Part shown: positions 7,671-16,433 of the stretch, in pieces | Layout of the letters: each line of letters starts with the position of its first letter | Numbering within the stretch: the stretch's first letter is position 1 | Assembly (NCBI RefSeq): GCF_902497895.1 | Contig: NZ_CABVHQ010000007.1 | Span: 62,001-126,000, forward strand | From: Pseudomonas fluorescens | GTDB lineage: Bacteria > Pseudomonadota > Gammaproteobacteria > Pseudomonadales > Pseudomonadaceae | Direction: 5' to 3' | Length of the DNA: 64,000 nucleotides | Notes under the pieces: generated by a model | Databases searched by the model: none | Seen by the model: only the letters and a program-made list of their open reading frames with translations | What the model was told of the DNA's origin: nothing | Made by a program: the position numbers and the translations under genes

Positions 7671-8966
7671 ATGCTGGAAAGGCTGTTTCAACTCAAGGAA
7701 CACAACACCAACGTGCGGACCGAGATTCTTGCGGGCCTCACGACCTTCCTGGCCATGGCCTACATTCTGTTCGTCAACCCGAGCATCCTCGGCGAGACCG
7801 GCATGGACAAGGGTGCGGTGTTTGTCGCGACCTGCCTGGCGGCGGCCATCGGTTCGACCGTGATGGGCCTGATCGCCAACTACCCGATCGCCCTGGCACC
7901 GGGCATGGGCTTGAACGCCTTCTTTACCTACACTGTGGTCCTGAACATGGGCCATACCTGGCAAGTGGCGCTGGGAGCGGTGTTCATCTCGGCGGTGATG
8001 TTTTTCCTGTTGTCGATCTTCCGCATTCGCGAATGGATCATCAACAGTATCCCGCTGGCGTTGCGCTCGGCAATTGCCGCCGGTATTGGCTTGTTTCTGG
8101 CGCTGATCGCCCTGCATAACGCCGGTATCGTGGTCAGCAACCCGGCCACCATGGTTGGCCTCGGCGATCTGAAACAACCAGCGCCGATCCTCGCCACCCT
8201 CGGTTTCGCCCTGATCGTCGCCCTCGAAGCGCTGAAGATTCGCGGCGCGGTGCTGATCGGTATTCTCTCGGTGACTATCGTTTCCATTGCACTGGGCTTC
8301 ACCCCGTTCGGCGGCGTGATGTCGATGCCGCCCTCGCTGGCGCCGACCTTCCTGCAACTGGACATCATGGGCGCGCTGGACATCGGGCTGGTCAGTGTAA
8401 TCTTCGCCTTCCTGTTCGTTGACCTGTTCGACAACTCCGGCACGCTGATCGGCGTGGCCAAACGTGCCGGGTTGATGGGCAAGGACGGCCACATGCCGAA
8501 AATGGGCCGTGCGTTGATTGCCGACAGTACCGCGGCCATGGCCGGTTCCTTGCTGGGCACCTCGACCACCACCAGTTACATCGAATCGGCAGCAGGCGTC
8601 AGCGCCGGTGGCCGTACCGGTTTGACCGCCGTTGTCGTGGCCATCCTGTTCCTCTTGGCGCTGTTCTTTTCGCCACTGGCCGCCAGCGTTCCGCCCTTCG
8701 CTACCGCACCCGCCTTGCTGTTCGTCGCAGTATTGATGACCTCTGGCCTGGCTGAAATAGACTGGGACGACATCACCGTCGCCGCGCCTGTGGTAGTCAC
8801 CGCCCTGGCCATGCCGTTCACCTATTCGATCGCCAACGGCATTGCCTTCGGTTTCATTTCCTGGACCGCCATCAAGCTGTTGTCCGGTCGTGGCCGTGAA
8901 CTGAACTCGGCGCTGGTGATTCTATCGATTCTGTTCGTGATCAAGTTGGGTTGGTTCAACGCATGA
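7671..8966 (+). CDS. NCS2-family purine permease (AzgA type)
   Basis: The 431-residue polytopic membrane protein shows the AzgA-type NCS2 signatures [52 protein letters not shown] and [15 protein letters not shown]. Relatives import adenine, guanine or hypoxanthine with protons; the exact base is not predictable by eye. Its stop codon overlaps the trmA start codon (ATGA at 8963-8966), so the two genes are probably translated from one transcript. Confidence 0.9.
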   Translation: MLERLFQLKEHNTNVRTEILAGLTTFLAMAYILFVNPSILGETGMDKGAVFVATCLAAAIGSTVMGLIANYPIALAPGMGLNAFFTYTVVLNMGHTWQVALGAVFISAVMFFLLSIFRIREWIINSIPLALRSAIAAGIGLFLALIALHNAGIVVSNPATMVGLGDLKQPAPILATLGFALIVALEALKIRGAVLIGILSVTIVSIALGFTPFGGVMSMPPSLAPTFLQLDIMGALDIGLVSVIFAFLFVDLFDNSGTLIGVAKRAGLMGKDGHMPKMGRALIADSTAAMAGSLLGTSTTTSYIESAAGVSAGGRTGLTAVVVAILFLLALFFSPLAASVPPFATAPALLFVAVLMTSGLAEIDWDDITVAAPVVVTALAMPFTYSIANGIAFGFISWTAIKLLSGRGRELNSALVILSILFVIKLGWFNA

Positions 8967-10051
8967 GTGCTCCGTCTTTCGATTCCGGGTCCTACACCCT
9001 TCAGCTCGATGAAAAAGCTGCGCGCCTGCGCGAATTGCTGGCGCCATTCGATGCGCCCGAGCCTCAGGTGTTCGATTCACCGCTGAAAAATTACCGGCTG
9101 CGTGCCGAATTCCGCCTGTGGCGCGAAGACGGCCAGCGCCACTACGCGATGTTCGCCCCGGGGAACAATCACACGGCAATCCTGATCGAAGAGTTCCCGA
9201 TCGCCAGCCTGCGCATCAATCAATTGATGCCGCAGCTCAAAGCCGCGTGGCAAGCCAGCGCAGCCTTGAGTCACAAGCTGTTTCAGGTGGATTTCCTGAC
9301 CACCCTGGCCGGTGATGCGGTGATTACCCTGTGCTACCACCGCACGCTGGACGAGCACTGGCATGTGGCGGCCAGGCAGCTGGCCGCCGATTTGAATGTC
9401 AGCGTGATCGGCCGCTCCAAGGGTAAACGTGAAGTGATCGGCCACGATTATGTGGTCGAAAAATTCGACGTCGGCGGCCGCACGTTCAGCTACCGACAAC
9501 CGGAGGGCGCGTTCACCCAACCCAATGGCACGGTCAACCAGAAGATGCTCAACTGGGCCTTCGAAGCCCTCGGCGAGCGTTCCGATGATTTGCTCGAGTT
9601 GTATTGCGGCAACGGCAACTTCACCCTGCCGCTGGCGACCCGCGTGCGCAAGGTGCTGGCCACCGAAATCAGCAAGACCTCAGTGAATGCGGCCCTGAGC
9701 AACCTCAGCGAAAACGCTGTGGATAACGTCAGCCTGGTGCGCTTGTCCGCCGAAGAACTGACCGAAGCGCTGAATGAGGTTCGCCCGTTCCGCCGCCTGC
9801 ACGGCATCGACCTCAAGAGCTATGAGTTCGGCAGCGTGTTCGTCGACCCGCCGCGCGCCGGCATGGACCCGGACACCTGCGAGCTGACCCGGCGCTTCGA
9901 GAATATCCTCTATATCTCGTGCAACCCGGAAACCCTCGCGGCCAATATCGCGCAACTGCACGACACCCACCGCATCACTCAATGTGCGATGTTCGACCAG
10001 TTCCCCTGGACCCATCACATGGAGTCCGGGGTGTTGTTGACCCGGCGTTGA
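8963..10051 (+). CDS. trmA: tRNA (uracil-54 C5)-methyltransferase TrmA
   Basis: The 362-residue enzyme makes 5-methyluridine at position 54 (the T of the T-loop) of tRNA using S-adenosylmethionine. It contains [17 protein letters not shown], the SAM-binding motif [31 protein letters not shown] and the catalytic motif YISCNPETL with nucleophile C320. Length matches E. coli TrmA (366). It overlaps the permease stop codon by 4 bases and is followed by a strong terminator. Confidence 0.95.
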   Translation: MSAPSFDSGSYTLQLDEKAARLRELLAPFDAPEPQVFDSPLKNYRLRAEFRLWREDGQRHYAMFAPGNNHTAILIEEFPIASLRINQLMPQLKAAWQASAALSHKLFQVDFLTTLAGDAVITLCYHRTLDEHWHVAARQLAADLNVSVIGRSKGKREVIGHDYVVEKFDVGGRTFSYRQPEGAFTQPNGTVNQKMLNWAFEALGERSDDLLELYCGNGNFTLPLATRVRKVLATEISKTSVNAALSNLSENAVDNVSLVRLSAEELTEALNEVRPFRRLHGIDLKSYEFGSVFVDPPRAGMDPDTCELTRRFENILYISCNPETLAANIAQLHDTHRITQCAMFDQFPWTHHMESGVLLTRR

Positions 10052-10071
10052 AACCGATCTGACAAACAACA

Positions 10072-10098
10072 ACAGCCGTCGTTATGACGGCTGTTTTG
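10072..10098 (+). terminator. Terminator after trmA (probably bidirectional)
   Basis: ACAGCCGTC and GACGGCTGT form a perfect 9-bp stem around a GTTAT loop, followed by TTTGTC. It lies between trmA and the convergent DUF2442 gene and can serve both. Confidence 0.8.
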
Positions 10099-10116
10099 TC
10101 TGGATCATCCGGCTGT

Positions 10117-10563
10117 TCAAAGAGCAACATCGACCTTGCGCGGACGCCCCCCCTTTCTGCCATTGGCACGCGCCGCCCTGGCTTTGGCCTCACTGCTCTG
10201 ACGACCATTACGCGCTGCGATCACTACCGCCGCCATATCCATCAACGGCTTGCTGGCCGATATCAGGCCGGCAATGGAAACCTGTAAATCACGCGCCTCA
10301 TGACAGATCGCGGCACCTGCAAAACCGACCTCCAACCCGTCGAAATCCGCGACTGAGAAATCATCGAACTCCGGATAGTTCTTTATCGGCAGGAGAATTC
10401 TGCTGCCGTCTGCAAAACCGATAGACAGGCACTGCTCCTGAAATTTCACCGTGGTCGCGTTAACCCCAACGCTGCGGCGCGCCTGACCACGTTCTATCGC
10501 CTGATCCAGAACGGCCTCGGTCACCGGCCGGTCGATGTGCGCCTTGGCCTGTAGCGTTTTCAT
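10117..10563 (-). CDS. DUF2442 protein with basic AT-hook-like tail
   Basis: The 148-residue protein has a central DUF2442-type segment (about residues 40-95: FADGSRILLPIKNYPEF...FDGLEVGFAGAAICHEARDLQVSIAGLI). DUF2442 proteins are often paired with DUF4160 proteins. The C-terminal 30 residues are very basic and end KARAARANGRKGGRPRK, with a GRP core like an AT-hook, which suggests nucleic-acid binding. Its start codon overlaps the stop of the upstream DUF4160 gene (ATGA, 10560-10563). Function is unknown; pairing and size resemble toxin-antitoxin operons, but that is only inference. Confidence 0.75.
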   Translation of the reverse strand: MKTLQAKAHIDRPVTEAVLDQAIERGQARRSVGVNATTVKFQEQCLSIGFADGSRILLPIKNYPEFDDFSVADFDGLEVGFAGAAICHEARDLQVSIAGLISASKPLMDMAAVVIAARNGRQSSEAKARAARANGRKGGRPRKVDVAL

Positions 10564-10988
10564 AGTTCGATCTCCACCCCGTCCGGCGCGTCGAGCAGCC
10601 TCAGCAGGGTTCTATTTCCTTCTATCTCATAGCGAGCAGACTCAATCAGATAAGTCGTGCTCCCAGGTCCCTTCGTTGCAACCACTTCATCCGCCCGCCA
10701 ATCCCATGACTGATTGTCCAGGCAGACCGTATTCAATCTGCTCCACCAGACTCTGCGAGCCTGCTGCAAATGGGCAGGTTGTTTCAGCTCCTGGCGTAAC
10801 CCCTCAAGAACCGCCAAGGGCGGTCGGCGCGAATAAGGAATGACATCCCAGAGCTCGACGCCGTTATGCCAGAAGCTGAATCTGAAACGGGCACTCCATC
10901 TGCCGCCGTCCACATGCACGTGAGGCGGACAATGTTCGTCACGCAGCATGACCACCACCACCAATCCTTTGTACTTGCATATCTTCAT
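10560..10988 (-). CDS. DUF4160 protein, partner of the DUF2442 protein
   Basis: The 142-residue protein carries the DUF4160 hallmark near its N-terminus (VVVVMLRDEHCPPHVHVDGG), a conserved Cys/His cluster. The middle is rich in Trp and Arg (FSFWHNGVELWDVIPYSRRPP). It is the first gene of a two-gene overlapping unit with the DUF2442 gene. Biochemical function is unknown. The region upstream (10989-11170) has no gene I can support. Confidence 0.75.
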   Translation of the reverse strand: MKICKYKGLVVVVMLRDEHCPPHVHVDGGRWSARFRFSFWHNGVELWDVIPYSRRPPLAVLEGLRQELKQPAHLQQARRVWWSRLNTVCLDNQSWDWRADEVVATKGPGSTTYLIESARYEIEGNRTLLRLLDAPDGVEIEL

Positions 10989-11173
10989 GCTAACCCATCC
11001 GTTAGGTTTTTAAATTCATAGATCCTGGTTTCTGTCATTGATCCGACGACTGGCAGTTTTTCCACACCGCTAGCGGTCTTGAGATTAGTTCTGGCGACGG
11101 CCAACGGTTCTCGCCTCACACCGCAAAGTAGTAAGCAATCCTTACAGCCTTCGCCCTCGGCCCTGGAGCTGAA

Positions 11174-11441
11174 TATCCGATCACCACGCCGATGGGCATG
11201 GCCAAGCTGCCTGGCATGCCGGTGCCGGGTGGAGTTGCTGCACGCGGCCTTGTGGGTCGCGGAGATCGTCTACTTCCCGCTGGAAACCGAACTGCTGCGC
11301 AACGCCCGTGCTTTGGGGTGTCGCACGCTGGATGGCGGCACCATGGCGGTGTTCCAGGCGGTGAAGGCGTTTGAATTGTTCAGTGGGATGGTGCCGGATG
11401 CGCAGCGGATGCTGGAGCATTTTCAGGGCATGAATGGTTGA
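11174..11441 (+). pseudogene. Remnant of a shikimate dehydrogenase-like gene (frameshifted, 5' end lost)
   Basis: Two adjacent frames together spell the C-terminal third of an AroE-type shikimate dehydrogenase. One frame (from about 11174) gives ITTPMGMAKLPGMPVP, and the other (from about 11235 to 11441) gives ALWVAEIVYFPLETELLRNA, then GGTMAVFQAVKAFELF and the family-like end MLEHFQGM. A frameshift near 11230 separates them, and no N-terminal catalytic region is found upstream. The most likely origin is a catabolic shikimate/quinate locus, given the 3-dehydroshikimate dehydratase remnant at 12344-12538. Confidence 0.8.
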
Positions 11442-11446
11442 AAAGC

Positions 11447-11537
11447 AAAGATCGCAGCCTATCGGCAGCTCCTACAGACAGCGGGGTGTCATGCCGTTCC
11501 GCAGCCCGTAGGAGCTGCCGATAGGCTGCGATCTTTT
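11447..11537. repeat. REP pair, family A, inverted
   Basis: AAAGATCGCAGCCTATCGGC and its inverted partner are joined by a short spacer. It lies just after the shikimate dehydrogenase remnant and before the TetR gene. Confidence 0.85.
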
Positions 11538-11561
11538 AAGCAGCACATCAGATTCGAGGCA

Positions 11562-12239
11562 TCAGGCCTGTAGATACCTCAACACCGACTCGCAAATCAT
11601 CTCGCGATGGCGCTGTTTGATCGCTTCGTCCGGCAAGTCGATCTGAAAGATTTCGCCGAAAGTATGGCGGTTCGAAACCCGGTAGAAGCAGAACGAACTG
11701 ATCAGCAAATGCACGTCCAGCGGTTCAAGCCCGCGGCGGAACAACCCTCCCTCGACCCCGCGCTGGAGAATCTCGCCCAGTACATGGAGGATGGTGTTGT
11801 TCATCGCCTTGATCGCATCGGACTGCTTCACATACTCGGCGTTGTGAATGTTCTCGATGCTGACGATGCGCACGAAGTCGACATTGCGGTCGTGGTGATC
11901 GAAGGTGAATTCCACCAACCGCCGAATCGCCTTCCGAGGTTCCAGCTCAGTCAGGTGCAGACGGCTTTCGGTGTTGCGGATATCACCGTAAAGTTTTTCC
12001 AGCACTTCGACGTAGAGCTGCTCCTTGCTGGCGAAGTAGTAATAGATCATGCGCTTCGAGGTATGGGTCCGTTCGGCGATGGCATCCACACGAGCACCCG
12101 AAAGCCCCTGCTGGACGAACTCGACAATGGCTTCTTGAAGAATGTTCTCGCGGGTCTTTTCCGGGTTGTTCTTGCGACTCTTGCGCGGCGCGAGAGCAGG
12201 CTCGTCGGGCGCTGCAGAGAGTTCTGGGGTCATTGTCAT
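11562..12239 (-). CDS. TetR/AcrR-family regulator, likely from a shikimate/quinate catabolic locus
   Basis: The protein is 225 residues from the ATG at 12239 (an ATG at 12233 is an alternative). The N-terminal helix-turn-helix is intact: ENILQEAIVEFVQQGLSGAR, then AIAERTHTSKRMIYYYFASK. The C-terminal ligand-binding half is full length with no stops. It lies between remnants of a shikimate dehydrogenase gene and a 3-dehydroshikimate dehydratase gene, so its original targets were probably those genes. It may now be an orphan or control distant genes. Confidence 0.85.
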   Translation of the reverse strand: MTMTPELSAAPDEPALAPRKSRKNNPEKTRENILQEAIVEFVQQGLSGARVDAIAERTHTSKRMIYYYFASKEQLYVEVLEKLYGDIRNTESRLHLTELEPRKAIRRLVEFTFDHHDRNVDFVRIVSIENIHNAEYVKQSDAIKAMNNTILHVLGEILQRGVEGGLFRRGLEPLDVHLLISSFCFYRVSNRHTFGEIFQIDLPDEAIKQRHREMICESVLRYLQA

Positions 12240-12343
12240 TCCGGGCTCAAGGCCATCACTGCACAGACTGCCGATTATGGGCCGCGCCGCGCCGTGAAAG
12301 AAAGCACGGCGGCGGCGGTTTACCACCTCTCATTACGAAACTC

Positions 12344-12538
12344 CTACAACTTGGCGTGACGTATCCTCCCACTGCGCGACTTGGCCATCGCAGCCAAACG
12401 CACCGCGACGTTCGCCGCGCCATAACCCGCGTAGCCATTCTTGCGCTGGATAATCTCGAAGAAGAAACGCCCTTCGAAGGGTTCGGTATAAACATGGAAC
12501 AACTCGCCGCCTTGTGCGTCGCGGTCATACAACACGTT
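12344..12538 (-). pseudogene. 3' fragment of 3-dehydroshikimate dehydratase (QuiC-like, HPPD-type C-terminus)
   Basis: The minus strand encodes about 64 residues, NVLYDRDAQGGELFHVYTEP then GRFFFEIIQR...GYAGYGAANVAVRLAAMA, ending at a normal stop. This matches the end of the fused 3-dehydroshikimate dehydratase/4-hydroxyphenylpyruvate dioxygenase-like proteins of Pseudomonas, including the FFFEIIQR metal-site motif. Homology stops abruptly at about 12538, 28 bases before the stop of the DMT permease, and no start codon or N-terminal domain remains. A deletion that fused the two neighbours is the simplest explanation. The full enzyme would make protocatechuate. Confidence 0.85.
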
Positions 12539-12566
12539 GCCTGCGCCTCTCTGCGGCGTGGCTCCA

Positions 12567-13445
12567 TCACTGGCGCCGCTGTTGCCAGACCGCCGCCAGC
12601 CCGCTCAGACAAATCACCCCGATGCCAAACACGGTAGTCAGGCTCGGCGTGTGGGAAAACAGCAGCCAGCCAAGCAGACCGGCGAAGACAATCTGGCAAT
12701 AACCAAAAGGCGCCAGCAACGCCGGTGCCGCGAGGCGGAACGCCTGGGTCAGGAACAGATGCGCCGTCATGCCAAAAGCCCCCAGCGCCACCATCAGCAA
12801 ACCATCGCCAACGCCTGGCGCTTGCCAGAAGAACGGCACCAAAGCACTCATCACCAGGGTATTGCACAGGCCGGCAAAGAAGTTACTGGTAGTCGGGCTG
12901 TCGAGCTCACTGAGTTTGCGCGTGAGCAACTGATAGAAGCAGAAAAATAGCGCCGAGCAGAATGGCAGTAGTACTGCAGGGGTAAACAACTCGCCACCGG
13001 GATGGACGATGATCAACACCCCTACAAATCCACAGATCACCGCCAGCCATTGGCCGCGGGTCACGTGCTCGCCGAGCAGCGGCACCGACAGCGCAGTGAC
13101 CAGAACCGGCGCAAGAAAATTCACCGCCGTCGCTTCGGCCAGCGGAATGAACAACAGGCCGGTAGTGAACAACAAGCTGGTACTGAGCAGGCACAGCGCC
13201 CGCAAAAATTGCAACAGCGGACGTTTACTGCGCAATACCCGCAACCCCGATTGCGGCAGGAAAATCCCGGCCATAAGCAAGGTGTGAACCAGATACCGTG
13301 CCCAGACCACCATCACCACCGGGTAGAAACCAGAAAGGTATTTCGACAAGGCGTCATGGCTGGAAAACAGAAAGGTCGCCACGACGACCAGCAGAATGCC
13401 CTTGAGGGGCTGATTGACACCGGAAAGAGGTGTGCTGAGGGTCAT
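12567..13445 (-). CDS. EamA/DMT-family permease
   Basis: The 292-residue protein has about ten hydrophobic segments in two EamA repeats (for example GILLVVVATFLFSSHDALSK near the start and AFGMTAHLFLTQAFRLA in the second repeat). DMT transporters move metabolites or drugs; the substrate is unknown. A palindrome at 13479-13493 upstream of its start resembles one upstream of the adjacent iclR-type gene, which suggests control by that regulator. A quiC-like fragment directly follows its stop. Confidence 0.85.
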   Translation of the reverse strand: MTLSTPLSGVNQPLKGILLVVVATFLFSSHDALSKYLSGFYPVVMVVWARYLVHTLLMAGIFLPQSGLRVLRSKRPLLQFLRALCLLSTSLLFTTGLLFIPLAEATAVNFLAPVLVTALSVPLLGEHVTRGQWLAVICGFVGVLIIVHPGGELFTPAVLLPFCSALFFCFYQLLTRKLSELDSPTTSNFFAGLCNTLVMSALVPFFWQAPGVGDGLLMVALGAFGMTAHLFLTQAFRLAAPALLAPFGYCQIVFAGLLGWLLFSHTPSLTTVFGIGVICLSGLAAVWQQRRQ

Positions 13446-13478
13446 GAGGGCTCTCTTGAGTAACGCATAAAGGTTATT

Positions 13479-13493
13479 TAGAACTCAGTTCCA
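13479..13493. promoter_or_regulatory. Putative IclR operator upstream of the DMT permease
   Basis: TAGAACTCAGTTCCA is an imperfect palindrome of the form TRGAA-N5-TTCCA and is about 34 bases upstream of the permease start. It matches the palindrome at 14353-14367 in both half-sites except for one base. Confidence 0.55.
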
Positions 13494-13557
13494 ATTTCAA
13501 TCAAGAGACGAACAAAAAGCTGTGCGATCAGCGAACACTTTCAGGAAGGAACATTGA

Positions 13558-14334
13558 TCAACTAAACAACTCTGACGCCTGGCTCGCCACCGACAACTCG
13601 TCAGCAAACTTCAGCAGCAGCGGCGCCAGCTCATGGAGCCTTGCGTGGGTCATCCGCGCACTTGGCCCGGCGATGCTGAGCACGCCGACCACCCGTCCAT
13701 CCAGCGGATGACGCACCACCGCGGCAATCGCCGAGGTGCCGACCGCCGAACTCTCCTCGACCCAGGCATAACCGTGCTCGCGGGCCAGGCGCAAACGTTC
13801 GAGCAGTTCGATATTGGTACGTGGCGCATTCGGACCCAGCTCCAGCGGGACGTCCGCAGCCTGTCGTTCAACCAGCGACAGAGCTTCGGCATCGCTCAGA
13901 CACGCCAGCCAGGCATGTCCGGAAGCGGTATAGAACAGTGGCGCATCGCGGCCCATGTCGGGGTCGTAACGCAGGCCGGAACGAGCCCCCTGAGACTTGG
14001 CGATCCAGATCTGGCGCTCTCCCTCGATCACTCCGAGGCGCACCAACTCTCCGGTTTCCTGTGCCAGGCGATCAAGTACCGGCTGAACGATATCCGCACC
14101 GCTGCTGGCCAGGTAACGAAAACCCATGGCAACCAGTTTGGTCGACAGGTGATAACGCAGATTGTCTGGATTCTGCCGTACATAGCCCAGTCGAATCAGC
14201 TCGGCGAGCAGCCGGTGGGTGGCGCTTTTGGGGATATCCAACTGCTGCGCCAGGGTCTGCATCGGCAGACCCCGCGGGTCACTGGTGAGATTTTCCAGAA
14301 CGCTGAAAACGCGTTCGATTTGACTGCCTGCCAT
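13558..14334 (-). CDS. IclR-family transcriptional regulator
   Basis: The 258-residue protein has an N-terminal winged helix-turn-helix (SQIERVFSVLENLTSDPRGL, then LAQQLDIPKSATHRLLAELI) and a C-terminal effector domain (about residues 80-250, with TASGHAWLA and SAVGTSAIAAVVRHP). The start at 14334 (MAGSQ) fits the family. It lies upstream of the DMT permease on the same strand but with its own 110-base gap. Matching palindromes at both promoters suggest autoregulation and control of the permease. Other IclR proteins bind aromatic or small organic acids; the ligand here is unknown. Confidence 0.9.
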   Translation of the reverse strand: MAGSQIERVFSVLENLTSDPRGLPMQTLAQQLDIPKSATHRLLAELIRLGYVRQNPDNLRYHLSTKLVAMGFRYLASSGADIVQPVLDRLAQETGELVRLGVIEGERQIWIAKSQGARSGLRYDPDMGRDAPLFYTASGHAWLACLSDAEALSLVERQAADVPLELGPNAPRTNIELLERLRLAREHGYAWVEESSAVGTSAIAAVVRHPLDGRVVGVLSIAGPSARMTHARLHELAPLLLKFADELSVASQASELFS

Positions 14335-14352
14335 AGGGGGGTCCAAATATAT

Positions 14353-14367
14353 TGGAATAAAGTTCCA
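14353..14367. promoter_or_regulatory. Putative IclR operator in the iclR-type promoter
   Basis: TGGAATAAAGTTCCA is a perfect 5-bp inverted repeat with a 5-base spacer, starting 19 bases upstream of the regulator start. A similar site lies before the DMT permease at 13479. The AT-rich sequence around it (AATATA, TAATATAA) fits a promoter. Confidence 0.6.
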
Positions 14368-14514
14368 TAATATAACAATCCGCCTGAATCTTTCGCCTTG
14401 ATGCCTGACACCTGGCGTTATCTGCATTTACACATTTTTCCATCGCCGAAACGGCATTCGGACTATCTATAGAAAAGGCGATTCACGCCGATCCCGCTAT
14501 GGAGAGCACGATCA

Positions 14515-15381
14515 ATGTTATGGAACAAAGCAAGACGCAGTGACAATGTGGAGGACGCGCGCGATGGCCGGCAAACGCGCACGTTGAGTGGTAAAAAACT
14601 GGGCCTGGGTCTCGGCGCCATTGCACTGGCGGGCATCGGCCTGTATGTCGGTGTCAATCCGCCGCTCGACCAGGTTCGACCGGACACCGCCCCTATTGAA
14701 GGACTCGACGCGCCAGCCATTGACACATCCGTCGCCGAAGATACCCAACAGGCGTTTGTCGAGTCGGTGCTCGGTGATACCGAAGACACTTGGCGGCCGA
14801 TATTCGAGCAATTGGGTGAACGCTACCCGGAACCGACCCTGACCCTGTTCGACAACGGAGTGGTCTCCGGATGTGGTTTTGCCCGCTCTGCCATCGGTCC
14901 CTTCTATTGCCCTCAGGACCAGAAGGTGTATCTGGATCTGGAATTTTTTCGCGAGATGGCGCAGCGCTATGCAGTGGTCGGCGACTTCGCCCAGGCCTAC
15001 GTGATCGCCCATGAAGTCGGCCATCACGTGCAGAAGGTACTCGGTCTGACACAAGCCCTCGACGATGCACTGAACACCGATCAACCGGTGGTTGGCGCGA
15101 ATGGCCTGGAGGTTCGTTCAGAACTGCAGGCCGATTGCCTGGCCGGCGTCTGGGCCCACCACGCACAGCAGCGGCTGAACTGGCTGGAGCCCGGAGATAT
15201 CGAAGAGGCGCTGCATGCCGCAGCAGTATTCGGCGACGACTATGCTCAGCGCAACCGGAACCGCGCACAGTCGCCAGAGACATTCAGCCATGGTACCTCG
15301 GCCCAGCGTGCACAATGGTTCCAGACCGGTTTTGCCAAAGGCCGGATCAACGATTGCGACACCTTCGCCGCTGACCTGTAA
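14515..15381 (+). CDS. Neutral zinc metallopeptidase (YpfJ-type), first of a tandem pair
   Basis: The 288-residue protein starts MLWNKARRSDNVEDAR, followed by one N-terminal hydrophobic segment (about residues 26-47), so it is probably membrane anchored with the catalytic part outside the cytoplasm. The zinc motif HEVGHH is at residues 166-171 and a likely third ligand lies in SELQADCLAGVWA. A Shine-Dalgarno GGAGAG precedes the ATG. It is a clear paralogue of the next gene. Substrates of this family are not known to me. Confidence 0.85.
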   Translation: MLWNKARRSDNVEDARDGRQTRTLSGKKLGLGLGAIALAGIGLYVGVNPPLDQVRPDTAPIEGLDAPAIDTSVAEDTQQAFVESVLGDTEDTWRPIFEQLGERYPEPTLTLFDNGVVSGCGFARSAIGPFYCPQDQKVYLDLEFFREMAQRYAVVGDFAQAYVIAHEVGHHVQKVLGLTQALDDALNTDQPVVGANGLEVRSELQADCLAGVWAHHAQQRLNWLEPGDIEEALHAAAVFGDDYAQRNRNRAQSPETFSHGTSAQRAQWFQTGFAKGRINDCDTFAADL

Positions 15382-15539
15382 TACCATCACCGGAGCGCAA
15401 AACCTCCCGCTCGCTATGCTGAAGCAGTGGGATGCGGCCCGCGACTGAACTTTGTCCCTCGTCACTGTCTGACAACCGGACTGGCATCCGTCCCGCTCAG
15501 CAGCAACACTCATCAGCAAACCAACCAGAGGATTCCCAC

Positions 15540-16433
15540 ATGCTATGGAAAAAAGGCCGGCGCAGTGACAACGTGGTGGATGCTCGCGGTGACGACACTG
15601 GCGGTGGCGGTGGTGGGATGCGTTTCGGTGGTGGCAAGGGCCTGAGCCTGACGGCCATTGTGTTGATAGTCGGCATTGGCTGGTTAACCGGTCAGGATCC
15701 GATGCAGATTCTCGGGGAACTGACCGGGCAGATGAGCGAGCAATCGGCACCGGCCACTCAACAGTCTCGCAAGGCGCCACCGGCCAATGATGAGCAGGCG
15801 GAATTCGTTCGTTCCATCCTGGGTGACACCGAGGACACCTGGGGTCAGATTTTCCAGCAGGCCGGGCGCAATTACAGGAACCCGACGCTGATCCTGTTCA
15901 GCAACGGGGTGAACTCCGCCTGCGGCTTTGCGACCTCTGCCACGGGCCCTTTCTATTGCCCGGCGGACCAGAAGGTTTACCTGGACATGAGTTTTTTCCG
16001 GGAGATGTCCCAGCGTTTTTCTGCGGCCGGCGACTTTGCGCAGGCCTACGTGATCGCCCATGAAATCGGTCATCACGTACAAACCCTGCTCGGGGTGTCC
16101 GCGAAAATCCAGGCTGCCCGGCAACAGGGCCAGCGTATGGAAGGCGACGGCGGCCTGCTGGTGCGTCAGGAACTGCAGGCCGACTGCCTGGCGGGGGTCT
16201 GGGCCAACAATGCGCAGAAACGTTTGAACTGGCTGGAGCCGGGTGACATCGAGGAAGCACTGAACGCGGCCAACGCCATCGGCGACGACCGCTTGCAACA
16301 CCAGGGTCAGGGCCGCGTGGTGCCGGACTCGTTCACCCATGGCTCCTCGGTGCAACGGGTTCGCTGGTTCAAGACCGGATTTGCTCAAGGCCAGGTCAGC
16401 CAGTGCGACACTTTTGCCGCGAGGAACCTGTAA
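15540..16433 (+). CDS. Neutral zinc metallopeptidase (YpfJ-type), second of a tandem pair
   Basis: The 297-residue protein has the family start MLWKKGRRSDNVVDARGDD, a glycine-rich linker (GGGGGGMRFGGGKG), one membrane segment and the zinc motif HEIGHH at residues 174-179. It is closely similar to the upstream gene from end to end, indicating tandem duplication. The glycine-rich segment is the ancestral-looking form; the first copy lacks it. The start at 15540 is preferred over an upstream frame extension. Its stop codon overlaps the start of the hydrolase gene (TAATG). Confidence 0.9.
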   Translation: MLWKKGRRSDNVVDARGDDTGGGGGGMRFGGGKGLSLTAIVLIVGIGWLTGQDPMQILGELTGQMSEQSAPATQQSRKAPPANDEQAEFVRSILGDTEDTWGQIFQQAGRNYRNPTLILFSNGVNSACGFATSATGPFYCPADQKVYLDMSFFREMSQRFSAAGDFAQAYVIAHEIGHHVQTLLGVSAKIQAARQQGQRMEGDGGLLVRQELQADCLAGVWANNAQKRLNWLEPGDIEEALNAANAIGDDRLQHQGQGRVVPDSFTHGSSVQRVRWFKTGFAQGQVSQCDTFAARNL

